Shown: positions 1-6,822 of the stretch, in pieces
Numbering within the stretch: position 1 is the first letter of the stretch
Layout of the letters: each line of letters begins with the position of its first letter
Origin: Balneolales bacterium
GTDB taxonomy: Bacteria; Bacteroidota; Rhodothermia; Balneolales; Natronogracilivirgulaceae
Direction of reading: 5' to 3'
Assembly (NCBI GenBank): GCA_007116685.1
Contig: SKIC01000234.1
Span: 1 to 9,900, forward strand
Length of the DNA: 9,900 nucleotides
The notes under the pieces: generated by a model
Databases searched by the model: none
What the model saw: only the letters and a program-made list of their open reading frames with translations
What the model was told of the DNA's origin: nothing
Position numbers and translations under genes: made by a program

Positions 1-702
1 GAATGGGACGAGTTGTTAAGGAGAGCAGAACTTTCGGATTACAGACAACACATCGACCCACCGCGTCTGGATGACCCTATGGATTTGCTACCAGATAGTA
101 CCCAATGGGTTAGATTTGGTCTTAATGATGTAGTGCCTTGGGATATTTACTTCTATGACCCATTTTATGATAACTATCCAGTAGTTAATGTTAACTGGTA
201 TCAGGCTAGACTATTCACAGCTTGGGCAGACAAGCGAATGGTGACTGAATCTGAGTGGGAATATGCAGCCAGATCTGGTGTGAGTGGTCGAATTTTCCCT
301 TGGGATGGGCTGGATGTACAAACTAAAACAGGTGAATATCGCGCTAACTTTATGCAGGAACGTGGTGTTTATGATAAAGATGGCTATGCAATAATGGCGC
401 CTGTTGACGCTTTTCTACCGAATGATTTCGGTTTATACAATATGGCTGGTAACGTATCAGAATGGGTTCTTGATTCATACAACCCAAGTTATTCAGTACT
501 GCAAAATGTTGGAACAGCCAATTTTGTTTCTCCATCTTACGTTAATATAAATGAGCCTCGCAAGGTACACCGCGGAGGTTCTTGGCAATCAACAGAATTC
601 TTTCTTGGCGTTGGGGTTAGAAACTTCCAACACAAAAACTTGGGTACGCCTATGGTTGGTTTCAGAGCCGCCAGAAGTATAACTCGACGGTATGGTCAAT
701 AA
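1..702 (+). CDS. gldK: GldK-like T9SS lipoprotein (FGE-sulfatase fold), 5' end cut by window
   Basis: This is the C-terminal 233 residues of a protein whose reading frame is open through base 1, so the true start and lipoprotein signal lie outside the window. Seen: the formylglycine-generating-enzyme (FGE)/SUMF fold motifs TESEWEYAAR (82-91 of the visible part), GLYNMAGNVSEW (144-155), HRGGSW (190-195) and MVGFRAA (218-224). There is no cysteine in the visible part, so the two active-site cysteines of true FGEs, which follow the RGGSW motif, are missing and a non-catalytic structural role is expected. Known: GldK (PorK) is an outer-membrane lipoprotein that forms the periplasmic ring of the T9SS with GldN. 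The paralogue GldJ has the same fold, but the gldL-gldM-gldN genes directly downstream make GldK the better name. It ends 85 nt before gldL. Confidence 0.9.
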   Translation, partial: EWDELLRRAELSDYRQHIDPPRLDDPMDLLPDSTQWVRFGLNDVVPWDIYFYDPFYDNYPVVNVNWYQARLFTAWADKRMVTESEWEYAARSGVSGRIFPWDGLDVQTKTGEYRANFMQERGVYDKDGYAIMAPVDAFLPNDFGLYNMAGNVSEWVLDSYNPSYSVLQNVGTANFVSPSYVNINEPRKVHRGGSWQSTEFFLGVGVRNFQHKNLGTPMVGFRAARSITRRYGQ

Positions 703-775
703 AAAAACTTTATTCTGTTTAACGCTTTTATTAAAATATCGAATTCCAACTCCACTAATTTTCTTAACCAATCTT

Positions 776-780
776 GAGGT
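776..780 (+). promoter_or_regulatory. Shine-Dalgarno-like site of gldL
   Basis: GAGGT lies 7 nt before the ATG at 788, within TTGAGGTGAC. It supports that start. It is worth recording because most other starts in this window have no recognisable Shine-Dalgarno sequence. Confidence 0.6.
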
Positions 781-787
781 GACTTAA

Positions 788-1525
788 ATGGCAGGCGATT
801 TATACGAAAAGTACCGACCGAAGAATCTTCCCATTGTTTATACATACCAGAAATTTAAATGGGATCAGTTTTTTATTGGTTTCTTTGGTGCACTAGCGAT
901 TTTTGGTGTACTACTTAAATTGTGGGAACCCTCTCCTTTCTGGGGTTTGATGGATGAAGATACGGCAGAGTTAATGTTTCAAATCTTTATGCCTATTGGG
1001 TTTCTTGGTGAGGTAGCCGTATTTATCATTATGGGTTTTCTGAAAGGCGAGGGCGTAATTGAGGTTTATCCTGATGAAATGGATGATATCGACGACGAAG
1101 AAGCTGAGCAAGCATCATTACCTGGCGTTAGTGATGGTGGCGTAATAGTCAATATGGAACTTCCTGAGTCGTTAAAGGAGATTATTGAGGAGAAAGTTGC
1201 AAACCAAATAGATGGTAAGCTTGCTGATATTACTAATCTTCTTGTAGAGGATGTTGAAAAAACGAGAGGTTTACTAGTAGAAACAAATGAAGTAAATGCC
1301 AGAATTCAGGATATAGCTTCATCTTTGGCAGACTTTTCAGATCGAATTAAAGTAGCTAGTGATAGTCTCAAACAGTTTGAAAACCTAAGCACAGGAAACA
1401 TTTCTGAAAACGCAAGCAATGTATCCGACAGACTTGAAATGGCAGGAGATGAGCTGAATAATTTCCAAGAAGAAATGAAGAAACTGGCTGGTCGATTCAA
1501 GCGTTTTAACTCGGCAAACAATTAA
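788..1525 (+). CDS. gldL: GldL, T9SS inner-membrane motor subunit
   Basis: 245 residues. Known: GldL (PorL) forms a pentamer around two GldM helices in the inner membrane and uses the proton motive force to drive T9SS export and, where present, gliding. Seen: a 25-residue N-terminal lead, TM1 at about 26-46, a short periplasmic loop, TM2 at about 62-85, a very acidic linker (DEMDDIDDEEAE, 96-107) and a long heptad-like, probably coiled-coil cytoplasmic tail (about 125-240). The segment GFLGEVAVF in TM2 matches the family's G-x-x-T-E-A-x-I-F motif, so E75 corresponds to the essential buried glutamate (E49 in Flavobacterium johnsoniae, numbering from memory). K44 at the end of TM1 matches the conserved lysine. 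Position 47 is Glu where the family usually has His, and the loop is about 9 residues longer than in Flavobacterium. The position between gldK and gldM confirms the call. Confidence 0.91.
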   Translation: MAGDLYEKYRPKNLPIVYTYQKFKWDQFFIGFFGALAIFGVLLKLWEPSPFWGLMDEDTAELMFQIFMPIGFLGEVAVFIIMGFLKGEGVIEVYPDEMDDIDDEEAEQASLPGVSDGGVIVNMELPESLKEIIEEKVANQIDGKLADITNLLVEDVEKTRGLLVETNEVNARIQDIASSLADFSDRIKVASDSLKQFENLSTGNISENASNVSDRLEMAGDELNNFQEEMKKLAGRFKRFNSANN

Positions 1526-1553
1526 TAATATCTATTCTCAAAATAATTTAATT

Positions 1554-1558
1554 AGGAG
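1554..1558 (+). promoter_or_regulatory. Shine-Dalgarno site of gldM
   Basis: AGGAG lies 7 nt before the ATG at 1566 in the 40-nt gldL-gldM gap. It is the best Shine-Dalgarno match in the window and fixes the gldM start, giving the family's MAGG N-terminus. Confidence 0.7.
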
Positions 1559-1565
1559 TTAATCT

Positions 1566-2756
1566 ATGGCTGGAGGAGCAAAAGGCGCAGTTGGAATGCG
1601 ACTGAATGTAATGACAGCGTTATACCTGCCGATTCTTTTATATGCTATGTCAACATATAAATTAGAGGCTGGATCGCTTATCCTTACATCGGATAGTCTT
1701 ATACCCCATGCAGTACCTCAAGAACGTACAATTCCTTTAGGGGCTGACTTTATTGCACCAATCTTCTATGAAATTCGACCAGTACAGCAACTTGGTAGAC
1801 AAATGGGAGCTGCTATTGATGGAGATGAAGAGGAAGGATCTGGATCAAAGGATAAGCTTGCTTTTCAACCATCGGTTTTTATTGATGAATCAGTGTCGCC
1901 ACCAGGAATGTTCTTTGATGAAGCCTCTGGTCAAATTAGATTCAATACACAAACTGCTTTTGACGGAGTTCCGAGTAGTGAAACGCTAAGAGAATTTACC
2001 TATCGTGCTACTGTAGTTGGAGAAACCGTAGATGGAGAAGAATATTCTAATATTGTAGAAGGAACATTTTCAGTATTTCGTCCTATTATTTCTGTCCAAA
2101 GTAATGTTCCACCTATGCTATATGCAGACTCTAGAAATTCATTGAATTTCTCGGTACAAGGAATTCCAGAAAATGCTATCAGGCTCAGAGACCGATCTAC
2201 AGGAGAAACAGCTAGCGGCTCTACACTAACCTGGACTCCAACTGGTGATACTACTGTTGTATTTGTTTCATACCAAGCACCTGATGGTGAACTTAGAGCA
2301 GTTGGTGAAAGAGGCTTCAGAGTTCGTCCGGCACCACCGCCAATAGTAGGTGTTAGAAGATCTGGCGACACTCAACTCTTAACAGGTGAGCAAACAGTTA
2401 ACCCATTGCAACCATTTGAAATAATTGTACGTCCTGATGACACTTATGCTCAAGCATTCCCTGATGATGCAAATTATAGAATTAATGGTTTAAGAATCCG
2501 CCTTACCCGAAGAGGCTTACCACCAACTACTGTAGATTTAACTGCACAACAGTTGCGTAGTTTATATAATCAAAACAGAAGTCGAGCAACTGGTGAAGAC
2601 GTTTACGAAATAAATCTCAGACAATTTATTCAAGACGTTCGTGGAGATGGTGTGCAGATTTTTGTGCAGGGATTGGAGAGAGTAAATTTCCAAAACCGTG
2701 CAATTCCTATAGACCCAGAGCTTGTTACTACTGCTTTCTCATTTGCAGCACGTTAA
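1566..2756 (+). CDS. gldM: GldM, T9SS motor shaft protein, compact form
   Basis: 396 residues, against about 510-520 in Flavobacterium and Porphyromonas. Known: one N-terminal helix of each of two GldM copies passes through the GldL ring, and four periplasmic domains (D1-D4) transmit motion to the GldK/GldN ring. Seen: the start MAGG as in other GldM proteins, a single TM helix at about 12-30, and R12 and Y20 eight residues apart, matching R9 and Y17 of F. johnsoniae GldM. Then come about 65 polar residues with an acidic Gly/Ser linker (DGDEEEGSGSKDK, 85-97) and three likely beta-rich parts: D2-like at about 98-170, D3-like from RPIISVQSNVPPMLYAD (172-188) and D4-like from FRVRPAPPPIVGV (251-263). 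The RPIISV and FRVRP segments resemble the D3 and D4 starts of known GldM. D1 seems mostly absent. The gene lies 40 nt after gldL and 7 nt before gldN. Confidence 0.87.
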   Translation: MAGGAKGAVGMRLNVMTALYLPILLYAMSTYKLEAGSLILTSDSLIPHAVPQERTIPLGADFIAPIFYEIRPVQQLGRQMGAAIDGDEEEGSGSKDKLAFQPSVFIDESVSPPGMFFDEASGQIRFNTQTAFDGVPSSETLREFTYRATVVGETVDGEEYSNIVEGTFSVFRPIISVQSNVPPMLYADSRNSLNFSVQGIPENAIRLRDRSTGETASGSTLTWTPTGDTTVVFVSYQAPDGELRAVGERGFRVRPAPPPIVGVRRSGDTQLLTGEQTVNPLQPFEIIVRPDDTYAQAFPDDANYRINGLRIRLTRRGLPPTTVDLTAQQLRSLYNQNRSRATGEDVYEINLRQFIQDVRGDGVQIFVQGLERVNFQNRAIPIDPELVTTAFSFAAR

Positions 2757-2763
2757 TATTAAA

Positions 2764-3882
2764 ATGGTTATCAAATATCCTTTATTAATTACAATACTTT
2801 CAGTTTTTCTGATACTACACATTGTACCAGAAAAACAAGAATTGAAAGCTCAAACACCGCAGTTTAGCCAAGGAGTTAACTGGCAGAAGACAATCCGTGT
2901 GCGAGGTATCATGGAGGATATTGATCCTTTTAATGAAACAATGCTTTTTGATCTTACTCAGAGAGGTACAAATGAAATAGAGGCAAGACCTGAGTTTATT
3001 CAGTTTCAATTAGTGGCATCAAACTTTTGGATGGTGTTACGTGATTCCCTACAATCGGCTGCAAGTTCTGGAAGAATAGATGTGCATACTGTGCGAGAAA
3101 GTACACAAAGAGGTGAAAGAGGTATTTTTAATGCCGGTACAAGAGTCACATACCAAGATTTATTAGATACCCTTTCAGTAGCTTTACTAGATGTATTTGA
3201 TCCAAGTGATAACTTTACTCAAATCCACAGAGGCGGTCCTAGAGTTTATGATGATTTATCTGGATTTGTTCAATTTGAACTTCGACCCAATGCTCAAACC
3301 GTTAATGGAATAGAACGACTAGTTCAGGACTTTTCTGTTTTTACAATGTATGAACTTGAATTAGTTCTCCATGTGGACGAAACTGGTTTTGTAATTATTC
3401 CAAGAGCATTACTACTAGGAAATGCCTTTTGGGATTCTGAGCAAATTATAAACCCTGATAATCTTCTAGATGGGTTTTATGCAAGGTTTGATGCTGGGTT
3501 AGGATTGTTCATTGATTTAACGGACTCTCGCACTATCCAATTCTTGGTTGATAGTGGGGTTCAATTTAGTGGTGAAAACAACATGATTCCATTCTTTGAC
3601 CTAATCACATTATTCCAGTATAGCTATAAGTTTTACTCTGAAAGTAATAACGTGATTGCTGAAAATGCAGCAGATTTTGGTCACGATATGGAAGCTCTGG
3701 AAGCCACTTTATTAAATCGATATAACGACTTAACTTTTACATTTCTTTATGGGCAGCCTCCAAGCTGGTGGGAAGATAGTGGTAGAGGACACTTTACAAA
3801 TGGGCTATTTGAAATAACGGAAGAAATGAGAAGAAGAATGAGTGGCCAAGAGATGCCACAAGAAGATGATGCTGACTTTTAA
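2764..3882 (+). CDS. gldN: GldN, T9SS periplasmic ring protein
   Basis: 372 residues from the ATG at 2764. Known: GldN (PorN) is a periplasmic partner of GldK in the T9SS ring and contacts the D4 tip of GldM. Seen: an export signal (basic start MVIK, hydrophobic 5-20, likely cleavage after A29 in LKAQ), the early motif VNWQKTIRVRGIMED (38-52) and a mixed alpha/beta body with FELELVLHVDE-type strand pattern in the middle (YELELVLHVDETGF). It ends in a very acidic tail (QEDDADF). Similarity to textbook GldN is weaker than for the neighbours, so the name rests largely on gene order. The ATG is 7 nt after the gldM stop with no Shine-Dalgarno sequence, suggesting translational coupling. A longer frame from TTG at 2722 would overlap gldM and spoil the signal peptide, so I rejected that start. 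Confidence 0.84.
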   Translation: MVIKYPLLITILSVFLILHIVPEKQELKAQTPQFSQGVNWQKTIRVRGIMEDIDPFNETMLFDLTQRGTNEIEARPEFIQFQLVASNFWMVLRDSLQSAASSGRIDVHTVRESTQRGERGIFNAGTRVTYQDLLDTLSVALLDVFDPSDNFTQIHRGGPRVYDDLSGFVQFELRPNAQTVNGIERLVQDFSVFTMYELELVLHVDETGFVIIPRALLLGNAFWDSEQIINPDNLLDGFYARFDAGLGLFIDLTDSRTIQFLVDSGVQFSGENNMIPFFDLITLFQYSYKFYSESNNVIAENAADFGHDMEALEATLLNRYNDLTFTFLYGQPPSWWEDSGRGHFTNGLFEITEEMRRRMSGQEMPQEDDADF

Positions 3883-3898
3883 ATTATTTTTAAAGTCA
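3873..3898. repeat. Hairpin spanning the gldN stop codon
   Basis: TGACTTT (3873-3879) pairs with AAAGTCA (3892-3898), and an inner AAA/TTT extends the stem with one bulged base. The gldN stop (3880-3882) lies in the stem-loop. It is AT-rich and has no T-run immediately after it, so on its own it is a weak terminator candidate. It may protect the 3' end of the gldKLMN transcript. Confidence 0.5.
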
Positions 3899-3918
3899 AT
3901 GAATTTATAAGAGTGTTG

Positions 3919-3951
3919 AAAAGCCAAATGCTTTATAGGTGTTTGGCTTTT
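3919..3951. terminator. Bidirectional rho-independent terminator between gldN and the LysM gene
   Basis: AAAAGCCAAA (3919-3928) is a perfect 10-bp inverted repeat of TTTGGCTTTT (3942-3951) around a 13-nt loop, and G3918/T3952 and T3917/A3953 can extend it. The stem carries A-runs on its left arm and T-runs on its right arm, so a U-tract follows the GC core in either direction. It stands between convergent genes and its right arm runs into the stop codon of the minus-strand LysM gene (3951-3953). It probably ends both the gldKLMN and the porQ-aroC-side transcripts. Confidence 0.85.
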
Positions 3952-5138
3952 TAATTTCTATAAATAATGAGAGAGCTTATAGCTGATTCTAAATAAATTT
4001 CTAAGTAAGAAGCAGCTGCATGAGATATGCGTAGACTTTGATCAATATTTCTGTCATTAACTAATAAATACAATCCAATTCCATTGATAGGGTTTTCTAC
4101 ATAAACAACACTGCCTAGGGGTAGGGATGGATGTGCAGCACTTAACTGATTAGGATTATAAAGTTCTCCACTTGTAAGAGTTCTGCCAGTATCTTCGTCA
4201 GAATAAAAGCTTAAAGATATTTCCTCTATGCCCGCCCTTTGAGTTCTAATTCGATAAGGATTCGGATTAATTACATTACTAGGAGCCAATAATACAACCC
4301 TATCCCCCGAGCGTACATCATTAATATCTTTATCAGGGTTTAAGGCTAAAAACTCTGGAATATCCATCCTGAAATGACCAAGAAGATCTCTGATTGATTC
4401 ATCATCTTCCAATGTATGAGCTAAAAAAGCACCTTGTGGAGTTGTTCGTAATGGCTCATTAGCAATGGATGGTGGTACTCTAAAAGCCCGAACCAATAAC
4501 CGATCTCCTATTTCTAAGGATGTATTGGTTTTATTGTTTAAATCCTGAAGTTCAGAGACGGTCATATTGTGCCTTCTGGCAATTCTAAACATAGTATCTC
4601 CAGGCTCAACAATATAAAAATGTGAATCACCGGCTTCTCTAACAAACCTACCCGCTACGGTGTCAACTCTTTGTGTTTCATTTGCCTCATCAATTTCAGT
4701 AGTTGATTCAATTGTATCGACTAAATCTGAATCTGAACTTTGACCTTGTATCATTAATACCTGGCCAACAGAAAGCGAAGTATTGCTCATATTATTCCAG
4801 AGCATTATATCCTGAACACTTACATCATACGTTCTGGATATAGAAAATAGCGTTTCGCCAGGTTGAACTCTATGACTTTTGAAGGAAGATTTTTCTACGC
4901 TCTCCTCTTCCTGTTTGATGATGAGAACTTGACCAATGGATAATTGATTATCTCTCAGATTGTTCCATTTTCGAATATCTTCAACAGAGACATCATACAT
5001 TCTCGAAATTGCAAACAATGTTTCGCCGGTTCTAACAGTATGTGATTTATCTTGTGCTTCTAGTTCTATTGTAAAAAGAACCAAAAAAGATAGTACCGCT
5101 ATCAAAATTAGGAAAATAGGTTTTTGAGGAGTAATCAT
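3951..5138 (-). CDS. Exported multi-LysM protein with RlpA-like lytic transglycosylase domain
   Basis: 395 residues. Seen: signal peptide (hydrophobic 7-23, likely cleavage in LEAQ at 26-29), LysM repeats at about 32-75, 89-131 and 174-217 with the G-E/D-T-x-F-x-I-x-R signature, a degenerate fourth LysM at about 240-284, and a C-terminal domain from about 306. That domain reads SFYSDEDTGR, TSGELY, LSAAHPSLPLGSVVYVENP and LLVNDR, the pattern of the RlpA double-psi beta-barrel. E325, H336 and D362 have the same spacing (11 and 26) as the catalytic E120, H131 and D157 reported for Pseudomonas RlpA (numbers from memory). Known: LysM domains bind peptidoglycan, and RlpA cleaves stem-less glycan strands. 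Inferred: a periplasmic or outer-membrane-associated wall-remodelling enzyme. The usual RlpA SPOR domain is absent, with LysM repeats taking the binding role. No lipobox cysteine is present. The start overlaps the TPR gene stop by 4 nt (ATGA). Confidence 0.87.
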   Translation of the reverse strand: MITPQKPIFLILIAVLSFLVLFTIELEAQDKSHTVRTGETLFAISRMYDVSVEDIRKWNNLRDNQLSIGQVLIIKQEEESVEKSSFKSHRVQPGETLFSISRTYDVSVQDIMLWNNMSNTSLSVGQVLMIQGQSSDSDLVDTIESTTEIDEANETQRVDTVAGRFVREAGDSHFYIVEPGDTMFRIARRHNMTVSELQDLNNKTNTSLEIGDRLLVRAFRVPPSIANEPLRTTPQGAFLAHTLEDDESIRDLLGHFRMDIPEFLALNPDKDINDVRSGDRVVLLAPSNVINPNPYRIRTQRAGIEEISLSFYSDEDTGRTLTSGELYNPNQLSAAHPSLPLGSVVYVENPINGIGLYLLVNDRNIDQSLRISHAAASYLEIYLESAISSLIIYRN

Positions 5139-5458
5139 AAATTCAAATCATCTAGAGCTTGTTGTAATTCATTAGCTGTATGTAATTCATTTAAATTTCG
5201 GGATATCGTTATTCCTTTAGAATATGTTTGAATTGCCAAATCCAACAAATTCAGCTCCTCATAAAGTTTGCCGGCATGATAATAAGTGCCAACATATTCT
5301 GGATCATTATTAATGAGGTATTCAAATAAGTTTCTGGCTTTTTCAACTTCTTTGACTTTCAAATACTCCATAGCTAAGGCAAAACGAGTGAATGAATCTT
5401 TGTCGTCTTGCTCTAGAAAAGCCAAAAGTTGGTTAATTCTACTGTTATGTATACTCAT
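5135..5458 (-). CDS. Small tetratricopeptide-repeat protein
   Basis: 107 residues, no signal peptide, so probably cytoplasmic. Seen: an N-terminal helix (4-16) and two TPR-like units, about 21-54 (FALAMEYLKVKEVEKARNLF, ending NNDPEY) and 55-88 (GTYYHAGKLYEELNLLDLAI, ending KGITIS), followed by a capping helix. TPRs are helical scaffolds for protein-protein contacts; the partner cannot be told from the sequence. It lies 11 nt after the M28-like gene and overlaps the LysM gene by 4 nt (ATGA), so its translation is likely coupled to that of the LysM enzyme. No recognised gene symbol. Confidence 0.86.
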   Translation of the reverse strand: MSIHNSRINQLLAFLEQDDKDSFTRFALAMEYLKVKEVEKARNLFEYLINNDPEYVGTYYHAGKLYEELNLLDLAIQTYSKGITISRNLNELHTANELQQALDDLNL

Positions 5459-5469
5459 ATATTAGCCAT

Positions 5470-6822
5470 TTACTCAGATGAAATTGTGGCGTAATTCCAT
5501 AATAACTCAGTTATGAACAAAGTAGTATAGTATAATTGGGTCATGTTTACTTTATCCGGCGAATCAAGAATACGATCACGATATGGATAATAACCACCGC
5601 CTACTTTTATGTGTTTCTGGGCAAATATACTTGGAATCTCAGTTGATTGCGTAAATGAACTCAATTCATAAGCAGTTCCCAAAACACCAAGATATTCTTT
5701 ATGAGTCTCAGGGAGATTATGAAAAGTAATTTCCAGTGGTGGGTTATCCTGTCCACGAGGCGCAGATGAAGGAGAGTCAATTTCTAAATGTAAAATCACG
5801 TTGTTGTATACAAGACCATACTCGCGCAAAAGCTTTTGTAAACCGGCATTATCTCGTTTTCTCCCATTCTGCGCAATAAAAACTATGGGATGAGTTAAAC
5901 GCGATGATACAAAATTAAGCAACCTAATACTTTCTAGCATTGCGGCTATTCCACTAGCATTATCAACAGCTCCAAAAAATGGAATACCCGAGACCGGATG
6001 CATCCCTTCGTGGTCAAAATGTGAAGTTACCAGTACGTATTGGGTAGAAGTTTCATCGAAAAACTCAGGGCCGATATACCCTATGATATTTTGTGCAGTA
6101 CGTCTTTCAACAGGTTTTAACTCAATTGATAATCCAATAGAAGTCGTATGCTGAATTTTATTATAAGTCTCTGGACTAATAAAAATTATAGGGATTTCAG
6201 AGGTGACTGACTCCACATGAGGTTGAGAAGTATTTTCAAAAGTTTTTGTAGCGCGAGTCGGTAAATCAATTTTGTATTCATACCTATAACCCGAAGTGCC
6301 TGTAAACTCTTCTGTGACTAAAAATACTGCTTGGTATTCATTAGCATGTCCAAAATAGACCAATTCATGAATATTCATCATTTCCTCGTAGTGATGAAAA
6401 GAAATGTCTGCTATTTCAATCTCTTTGAAACCGGAAGTGTTGGCACTAAAATATGCAGGTGTGAAATCTTCGTGTAGTAATAGCGTATCTTGGTTAACAA
6501 GTAACAAAACCTGCTCAGGTTCAAATCTATTAACAGGAAAATGATGAAAAAAACTACCTAGTGCAGGAAGGGGTGTCATATTTTTTTGGCGAAATGTGTA
6601 TTTAAGCCAATCTGCAGCCTTCATATTACCGGCACTACCTAACTCACGACCTTCTAAGGCAGGCGAGGTTAACTCAAAGATCGTATTTCGAAGTTCCTCA
6701 ACACTAATTGCACTAACTAAAGATTCCGGGTAGGCGGTATCCGAAATCTGAGCTGATAATTTCATGTGGTATCCACTCAAAAAAAGCAGAATAAGTGCAA
6801 AGTACTTACTGAGCTGAGACAT
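5470..6822 (-). CDS. Exported M28-family peptidase-like protein with incomplete catalytic site
   Basis: 450 residues from the ATG at 6822. That start gives a clean signal peptide (MSQLSKYFALILLFLSGY, cleavage likely after KLSAQ at 21-25). The longer frame from 6891 lies deep inside aroC and would bury the signal. Seen: the N-terminal M28 region with ALEGRELGSAGNMKAADWL (56-74), an inserted middle region (PA-domain-like position, about 100-240), then the peptidase core: LVTSHFDHEG (264-273), FFGAVDNASGIAAMLE (283-298) and LHLEIDSPSS (344-353). H268, D287 and D349 match three of the five zinc ligands of M28 aminopeptidases. The usual G-E-E motif is replaced by NGRKRD (319-324), and no His is found where the last ligand is expected (YPYRDRILDSPD). 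Catalysis is therefore doubtful. It overlaps aroC by 17 nt. Confidence 0.86.
   Translation of the reverse strand: MSQLSKYFALILLFLSGYHMKLSAQISDTAYPESLVSAISVEELRNTIFELTSPALEGRELGSAGNMKAADWLKYTFRQKNMTPLPALGSFFHHFPVNRFEPEQVLLLVNQDTLLLHEDFTPAYFSANTSGFKEIEIADISFHHYEEMMNIHELVYFGHANEYQAVFLVTEEFTGTSGYRYEYKIDLPTRATKTFENTSQPHVESVTSEIPIIFISPETYNKIQHTTSIGLSIELKPVERRTAQNIIGYIGPEFFDETSTQYVLVTSHFDHEGMHPVSGIPFFGAVDNASGIAAMLESIRLLNFVSSRLTHPIVFIAQNGRKRDNAGLQKLLREYGLVYNNVILHLEIDSPSSAPRGQDNPPLEITFHNLPETHKEYLGVLGTAYELSSFTQSTEIPSIFAQKHIKVGGGYYPYRDRILDSPDKVNMTQLYYTTLFITELLWNYATISSE

Noticed and set aside
1..702. Active formylglycine-generating enzyme
   Set aside because: No cysteine in the catalytic region and clear gldKLMN gene order; a structural T9SS lipoprotein fits better.
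1753..1989. 78-residue plus-strand frame inside gldM
   Set aside because: Overlaps gldM in another frame with no start signal or domain.
2000..2371. 123-residue minus-strand reading frame inside gldM
   Set aside because: Lies wholly within a well-supported gene, has no recognisable domain and looks like a shadow of gldM codon usage.
2722..2763. Longer gldN start at TTG 2722
   Set aside because: Would overlap gldM by 35 nt and place a hydrophilic stretch before the signal peptide; ATG at 2764 gives a normal export signal.
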